Shown here: piece by piece, positions 22,393-26,550 of the stretch | How positions within the stretch are numbered: position 1 is the first letter of the stretch | Layout: each line of letters begins with the position of its first letter | NCBI GenBank assembly: GCA_900769975.1 | Contig: CAAGIR010000144.1 | Location: 1 to 26,550 of the forward strand | Length of the DNA stretch: 26,550 nucleotides | Source: Spirochaetia bacterium | GTDB lineage: Bacteria > Spirochaetota > Spirochaetia > Treponematales > Treponemataceae | Direction of reading: 5' to 3' | Notes under the pieces: generated by a model | The model's database searches: none | What the model saw: only the letters and a program-made list of their open reading frames with translations | What the model was told of the DNA's origin: nothing | Program-made: the position numbers and the translations under genes

Positions 22393-24237
22393 TTACTCTA
22401 CAGTGACCGATTTTGCTAGATTTCTTGGTTTGTCAGGATCATAACCACGCAGAATTGCACAATAATATGCAAAAAGCTGGGCAGGAATAACCGTCAAAAG
22501 ACTTGCCAAAGTAGAAGAACATTCTGGAATTTTAAACACTTCATCAGCCTTGCCTTCAAAAGCTCCGCTTTCATCCTGAGTAATGACAAGGACAGTAGCG
22601 CCGCGACTCTTAACTTCCACCATATTCGAACCAATTTTATCATAAAGATTAGGCTCACTCGCAATTGCCACAACAAGAGTCTGACTATCAATCAAAGCAA
22701 TCGGACCATGCTTCAATTCACCAGCCGCAAACGCTTCAGAATGCATATAAGAAACTTCCTTTAATTTCAAAGCACTTTCCAGACTAGTAGCAGAATCAAA
22801 CTGGCGGCCAATATAAAAAATCTTATCCTTATTAAACTGAAGACTTGCAAATTTCTGGATTTTTTCCTTTCCATCAAGTATTTCCTGAATTTTCGAAGGA
22901 ATAGACTCCAGTTCACACAAAAGTTTAGTAGCGTCAGCATCACTCAACGTACCGCGCAATTTTCCAGCCTTAATCGCCAGCAGGAACATACACAAAACCT
23001 GAGTAGTATACGCTTTTGTAGACGCAACAGCAATTTCAGGACCGGCAAGCGTATAAATAACGTCATCAGCTTCGCGGCTCACAGTAGAGCCAACACAGTT
23101 AGTAATAGCAACGACCTTCAAGCCATTTTGTTTTGCCAGACGAAGCGCACTCAAAGTATCAGCAGTTTCACCAGACTGAGAAACAACAATAAAAATATCA
23201 TCCTTATCAAGAATTGGATTTCTATAGCGGAATTCAGAAGCCACATCCACATCCACCTTCATTCTGGCAATTTTTTCAAAAGCATATTTTGCCACAACAC
23301 CCGCATGATAAGCCGTACCGCACGCAGTAATCACAACACGCTTAGCTTTTGTCCACGCATCATCCATTTTATTTTCTTCAAAATAAACATCAGTAGGATT
23401 ACCCTTTCCATCCTTAATAATTCTTGGACGCATAGTATCAGTAAGACCTTTTGGCTGCTCGTAAATTTCCTTAATCATAAAGTGAGGATATCCGCCCTTT
23501 TCTGCAGCATCCATATCCCATTCAACATGACTTGGTTCTTTGATAATTTTCTCGCCTTCAAAATTAAACAAATCAACATGATCATTATACAAAACAGCAA
23601 GTTCTTTTTCACCCAAATAACAAACATCACGAGTATGCTCCAGCAAGGCAGGCACATCAGAAGCAATAAAATTTTCACCCTTTCCAAGCCCTATAACAAG
23701 CGGACTTTCCTTTCTGCAGCAAATAACCCTGTCAGGATAATCTTTACACACGACACCCAGCGCATAAGACCCTTCAACCACATGCAGCACTTCCAGCACC
23801 GCCTTAAAAATATCTTTCTTTTGCTTATACGCCTTATCAATAAGATGAACAACAACTTCCGTATCCGTCTGACTTTGAAAAACAACACCCTGCGCCTGCA
23901 ATTTTGCCTTTAAATCAGCATAATTTTCAATAATACCGTTATGCACAATAGAAATTGCACCGTCCATACTAGTATGCGGATGACTGTTTGTGTCGCTAGG
24001 TTCGCCATGAGTAGCCCACCGAGTATGCCCGATTCCCACCGAACCTTTAATTACTTCACCAGCAATTTTTTCTTCCAGAAATTTAAGGGCACCCTTGCAT
24101 TTACGAACAAGAATGTCTTCCCCTTCAATAATCGCAATACCGGCGCTGTCATAACCACGATATTCAAGTTTTTTTAGGGCATTAATCAATATTTGAGAGG
24201 CATTTTTACAACCAACATAGCCAACAATTCCACACAT
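22393..24237 (-). CDS. glmS: Glutamine--fructose-6-phosphate aminotransferase
   Basis: Cytoplasmic enzyme of 614 residues that makes glucosamine 6-phosphate, the first step of amino-sugar synthesis for peptidoglycan. The N-terminal glutaminase domain begins MCGIVGYVG with nucleophile Cys2, followed by GIGHTRWATHG and NSHPH; two SIS sugar-isomerase domains follow, with SQSGETADT, STKAYTTQ and SEAFAAGELKHGPIALI. The C-terminus LAKSVTVE is the conserved tail. GGAGG lies eight bases before the ATG. The leader is short (about 60 bases) and I see no glmS ribozyme core in it. It supplies the precursor route in which MurD, also in this window, acts later. Confidence 0.97.
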   Translation of the reverse strand: MCGIVGYVGCKNASQILINALKKLEYRGYDSAGIAIIEGEDILVRKCKGALKFLEEKIAGEVIKGSVGIGHTRWATHGEPSDTNSHPHTSMDGAISIVHNGIIENYADLKAKLQAQGVVFQSQTDTEVVVHLIDKAYKQKKDIFKAVLEVLHVVEGSYALGVVCKDYPDRVICCRKESPLVIGLGKGENFIASDVPALLEHTRDVCYLGEKELAVLYNDHVDLFNFEGEKIIKEPSHVEWDMDAAEKGGYPHFMIKEIYEQPKGLTDTMRPRIIKDGKGNPTDVYFEENKMDDAWTKAKRVVITACGTAYHAGVVAKYAFEKIARMKVDVDVASEFRYRNPILDKDDIFIVVSQSGETADTLSALRLAKQNGLKVVAITNCVGSTVSREADDVIYTLAGPEIAVASTKAYTTQVLCMFLLAIKAGKLRGTLSDADATKLLCELESIPSKIQEILDGKEKIQKFASLQFNKDKIFYIGRQFDSATSLESALKLKEVSYMHSEAFAAGELKHGPIALIDSQTLVVAIASEPNLYDKIGSNMVEVKSRGATVLVITQDESGAFEGKADEVFKIPECSSTLASLLTVIPAQLFAYYCAILRGYDPDKPRNLAKSVTVE

Positions 24238-24298
24238 AACCGCAACCTCCAGTTTCCAAGCCTGTCAAAAGCCTGCATTTTCAGTCAAATTTAGTAAT

Positions 24299-24327
24299 AT
24301 TTTATCAAATTTTCCGTGCAATTTCAA
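24299..24327 (-). promoter_or_regulatory. glmS promoter
   Basis: On the minus strand TTGAAA (24327-24322), 17 bp, TAAAAT (24304-24299), about 60 bp before the glmS ATG. Confidence 0.72.
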
Positions 24328-24413
24328 TAGCTCCAAAAACCCGTTCCATAACACCAAAATATATACTATACCCCAGTATTATCACAAATTTTTCAGCGAG
24401 CAAAACGTTTCCC

Positions 24414-24633
24414 AGTCGCCTTTCACAGCTCGCCGACTTCGGCTCGGCCGCAAGCGGCTCCCGCTAAAGCGGGCCTGTTCAAGCCTCGGCACGCCGTTTC
24501 ATTCCAAACCCTGCACAACACGCACCTTTCTGGCGACTTCAAAGGAGGTCGGTCCTACGCAGCTTTCGCTGCTATCGAGTTTTTTAACGCTGCGCTAAAA
24601 CTCGCCTTCACTCATAAAAGAGAGGTCTGTCCC
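24414..24633 (-). repeat. Hairpin element R4, extra hairpins and one GGTCTGTCCC box
   Basis: R4 proper spans 24414-24537 with stems GCCGC-AA-GCGGC (24447-24458) and CCCGCT-AA-AGCGGG (24460-24473) and the same CCTCGGCACGCCG...CTGGCGAC tail as R2. It is followed by a degenerate box (GGAGGTCGGTCCT, 24541-24553), a GCAGC-TTTC-GCTGC hairpin, a larger CGAGTTTT...AAAACTCG hairpin, and an exact box at 24624-24633 only six bases from the stop codon of the glucosaminidase gene. This fills the 402-bp gap outside the glmS promoter; no gene is seen. Confidence 0.8.
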
Positions 24634-24639
24634 CATTTA

Positions 24640-25305
24640 TTACCTGCTTCTCGAAACAGCATATTCCTTTGCAAACATTTCCATTCTGCTCATAATTTCA
24701 TCAATTTTTTCGCCATAATTTGGGTCAGTTGCCCACGTTCCCGTTAATCCAAAAATATCAGTAACAAATTTTGTTTTATGCACCCAACTGTATCTGGGGT
24801 CAACCAGTTCTTTTTTTAAAGAAACATCAGCCGTCGTCGCATAAGCCTGCAAATGCTGAATGTGCGCACGAACTCCCAGCTGCTCCGTTTCAAAAACTTC
24901 ACCAGGATGATCAGCATCCATAGCGCCAAGCCCGCAATAATTGTGAAATTCAGGCTGCACCAGACCGCCAAACCGCAAAAAACCAGTTTCCAGACACATC
25001 TGAGCAAAAGCCACATCAGAATTTATGCCTTCGTCAAACGCTTCTTCTATATACAGTTTCGCAAAATCCACAATGTAATTTTCATCCATTTCGCTGTTAT
25101 TTTCCAGGAAAAATCCAGCAAGCTCATACTCTGTCAAAATACCATTCCCTAGTATATTGCGAGAAAGATTAATTTCTTTTACTTCCATCTCTTTTGGAAC
25201 ACTTTTACAGGAAAAGAAAAAAATAAGCGGAAAAAAGCACATCGCCCAAATCAAAACATTTTTCTTCCAGATTTTTACATCAGTTTTCATAAAAATATTA
25301 TTCAT
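24640..25305 (-). CDS. Lipoprotein with a glucosaminidase (peptidoglycan hydrolase) domain
   Basis: Predicted lipoprotein: Lys-rich start, hydrophobic VLIWAMCFFPLIFFFSC and a lipid-attachment Cys followed by KS. The mature part is a glucosaminidase domain (LytG/FlgJ-like, PF01832 type) with FAQMCLETGFLRFGG containing the likely catalytic Glu, then the NYCGLGA motif and a GVRAHIQHLQAYA helix, and a C-terminal RYSWV...GTWATDPNYG segment usual for the family. It would cut N-acetylglucosamine linkages in peptidoglycan in the periplasm. The start is ambiguous: ATG at 25305 or 25290 (the latter starts MKTDVKIWKKN); neither has a Shine-Dalgarno site, and a GTG at 25311 is less likely. The last codon is six bases from a repeat box. 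Confidence 0.82.
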   Translation of the reverse strand: MNNIFMKTDVKIWKKNVLIWAMCFFPLIFFFSCKSVPKEMEVKEINLSRNILGNGILTEYELAGFFLENNSEMDENYIVDFAKLYIEEAFDEGINSDVAFAQMCLETGFLRFGGLVQPEFHNYCGLGAMDADHPGEVFETEQLGVRAHIQHLQAYATTADVSLKKELVDPRYSWVHKTKFVTDIFGLTGTWATDPNYGEKIDEIMSRMEMFAKEYAVSRSR

Positions 25306-25340
25306 ACACACAGTATCGGAAAAAAATCCCGCTCATTTGA

Positions 25341-25369
25341 ATTATTTTATTCACACAGAATTCTGTAAA
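25341..25369 (-). promoter_or_regulatory. Candidate promoter of the glucosaminidase gene
   Basis: On the minus strand TTTACA (25369-25364), 17 bp, AATAAT (25346-25341), 36-51 bp before the possible start codons. It lies in the AT-rich divergent space shared with radC. Confidence 0.48.
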
Positions 25370-25444
25370 ATTTTTTAAACTTTTTTTAAATTTTTTGTAA
25401 AAACATTTCCTTTTTTGCATTAGTCCTTACAAATTTATATATGT

Positions 25445-26122
25445 ATGAAGAAAATAGAAATTAACAAACCCGACATTCGGGAAAAAGCGTTGCGTTTTGG
25501 AATGTCTTACCCATTCGATGAAGAACTTGTCATGCTCATTTTAGGCTCAGGCACAAAAGATGTTCCCATCGAAACAATGTCAAAAAAAATCGTAAATGTT
25601 CTGGACGACACAGATATAAATGATTATATTGAAGCACTTTTAAATATTAAAGGTGTGGGTGCAAGTAAAGCACTTGCAATCGCAGCCGCTCTGGAACTGG
25701 GGCGGCGCAGAAGCTGCCATTTAAAAGCCCCCATAAATACACCAGAAGATTTAATTCCGTTTGTGCGAAATTATGCTGTAAGTCAGAAAGAACATTTTAT
25801 TTTAGTTACATTAAACGGCGGCCACGAAATAATCCAGATTCACTGTGTTTCTGTGGGAACGTTGAACAGGACATTAATTCACCCGCGCGAAGTTTTTGAA
25901 CAGGCCATAAAAGAAAACGCTGCAGCAATAATTATCTGCCACAATCATCCTTCGGGAAATTCCGAACCTTCAAAAGAAGACATTGAAACAACAAAAATTC
26001 TTCTTGAAGCGTCCATCATAATGGGCATAAAATTACTCGACCACATTATAATAGATTGCGAAAGTTATTTTAGTTTTGTAGAACACAGTCTTTTATTTTC
26101 TCCCGAAAATGATGATGAATAA
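25445..26122 (+). CDS. radC: RadC family protein (JAB/MPN metalloprotein)
   Basis: Protein of 225 residues of the RadC/UPF0758 family. An N-terminal helix-hairpin-helix region (LLNIKGVGASKALAIAAALELGRR, about 66-89) precedes the JAB domain with metal motif HNHPSG (His166, His168) and Asp199 in LLDHIIID. The name comes from an old link to DNA repair that was later withdrawn for E. coli; the biochemical role is unclear and some members are linked to natural transformation or mobile elements. No Shine-Dalgarno sequence precedes the ATG; the upstream TTATATATG stretch is -10-like, so a very short or absent leader is possible. Confidence 0.92.
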   Translation: MKKIEINKPDIREKALRFGMSYPFDEELVMLILGSGTKDVPIETMSKKIVNVLDDTDINDYIEALLNIKGVGASKALAIAAALELGRRRSCHLKAPINTPEDLIPFVRNYAVSQKEHFILVTLNGGHEIIQIHCVSVGTLNRTLIHPREVFEQAIKENAAAIIICHNHPSGNSEPSKEDIETTKILLEASIIMGIKLLDHIIIDCESYFSFVEHSLLFSPENDDE

Positions 26123-26187
26123 AATTATTTTAGAAATATTTGTAAAGCTAAAATTTTTAAATTTTCTCCTACAGATTATATTTTTAA

Positions 26188-26511
26188 TTAAAAATACTTT
26201 CTTATAATATTATGAAAATTGTTTTCAATTAAAAATACCAAAAATTTCAATGAATTTTCAACTAAAGCTTTATTATATATACATTCAATTTTATCGGTAA
26301 TAAACAAATCTTTTTCTTCAATATATGAAGCATAATGACAAGTACCTCCGCATATATATTCAGCCCAACAGTTTTTGCACAAATTTAATTGATTGGAATA
26401 AATCGGATTAAGTAATTCATTACAATTTTTATGTTCCTTAAAATTGCACACCGCAGAAAGTTTCAACTTTCGAGGATTGCAATTGCGTTCGCGACTTCGC
26501 GAACAGTCCAA
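26188..26511 (-). pseudogene. C-terminal SPASM fragment of a radical SAM peptide maturase
   Basis: The 107-codon frame (TTG at 26511) carries CKNCWAEYICGGTC followed by a downstream Cys in KIEC, an exact CX2CX5CX3C-gap-C SPASM pattern that binds an auxiliary iron-sulfur cluster in radical SAM enzymes modifying peptides or proteins. The CWA-Y-CGG-C form is common in maturases of ribosomally made peptides. The radical SAM core (CX3CX2C) is missing. The frame stops at 26539-26541, the other two frames also stop within the last 20 bases of the window, and the first ~20 codons derive from a hairpin-rich repeat. It is therefore a truncated remnant, not merely a gene cut by the window edge. Confidence 0.62.
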
Positions 26512-26538
26512 TAACAGAGTTTCTGGCGAAACTCTAAG
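26464..26538. repeat. Hairpin-rich segment joined to the SPASM fragment
   Basis: It contains the palindrome GCAATTGC (26479-26486), a hairpin GTTCGCGA-CT-TCGCGAAC (26487-26504) and a hairpin AGAGTTTC-TGGC-GAAACTCT (26516-26535), all perfect. It is more GC-rich than its surroundings and resembles a dispersed palindromic element, although no second copy occurs in this window. Confidence 0.5.
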
Positions 26539-26550
26539 TTAAATCAAATG

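Noticed and set aside
23128..23913. 261-codon plus-strand frame opposite glmS
   Set aside because: It is an antisense shadow of a conserved enzyme gene with no coding evidence of its own.
24238..24298. glmS ribozyme in the glmS leader
   Set aside because: The leader from the predicted promoter is only about 60 bases, too short for the ribozyme, and no matching core is visible.

Overview
The window looks like a chromosomal segment from a gut or rumen spirochaete, most likely a Treponema. This is an inference: the DNA is AT-rich, most genes have GGAGG-type ribosome binding sites, and the proteins (a group III-like phosphofructokinase, intracellular xylan enzymes, and small hydrophobic conserved proteins) resemble those of saccharolytic treponemes as I remember them. 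No marker gene such as rRNA is present to confirm it.

Layout. Positions 1-8300 are read on the minus strand: a decayed lipoprotein-like start with a run of 11 G (39-128), a GH115 alpha-glucuronidase, a GH8 exo-oligoxylanase, a phosphofructokinase, and an AEC-family carrier behind a COG2426 membrane protein. A divergent promoter pair near 8311-8361 serves the COG2426 gene and a tRNA-Leu(TAA). Positions 8373-21810 are read on the plus strand: tRNA-Leu, murD, a membrane-anchored hydrolase-like protein, a Nif3-family protein, lspA, a small membrane protein, mtnN and luxS; then a DUF1538 membrane protein with a double PII-like protein; then a cadC/cadA metal-efflux pair, trmJ, a HAD nucleotidase and a PfkB-type kinase, closed by a two-way terminator shared with a minus-strand CAT-anticodon tRNA. 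After that come glmS and a lipoprotein glucosaminidase (minus), radC (plus), and a broken SPASM-domain fragment (minus) at the right edge.

How the genes fit together. The GH115/GH8 pair has no signal peptides and should degrade imported methylglucuronate-decorated xylo-oligosaccharides in the cytoplasm, feeding glycolysis (Pfk). mtnN and luxS carry out the two steps that detoxify S-adenosylhomocysteine and release the AI-2 precursor. DUF1538 plus PII-like is a probable regulated membrane transport unit of unknown substrate. cadC/cadA is a self-contained zinc/cadmium/lead response with a recognisable operator over its promoter.

Most striking features. (1) Intergenic spaces are filled with a 10-mer, GGTCTGTCCC (18 exact copies), and with a ~90-125 bp element whose two hairpin stems change sequence from copy to copy yet stay perfectly paired. 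(2) The two PII-like domains are joined by what looks like a translated intergenic spacer that still contains a good ribosome binding site and start codon, so the gene may make two products. (3) At least two genes have promoters placed so that transcription should begin at the start codon (leaderless mRNA).
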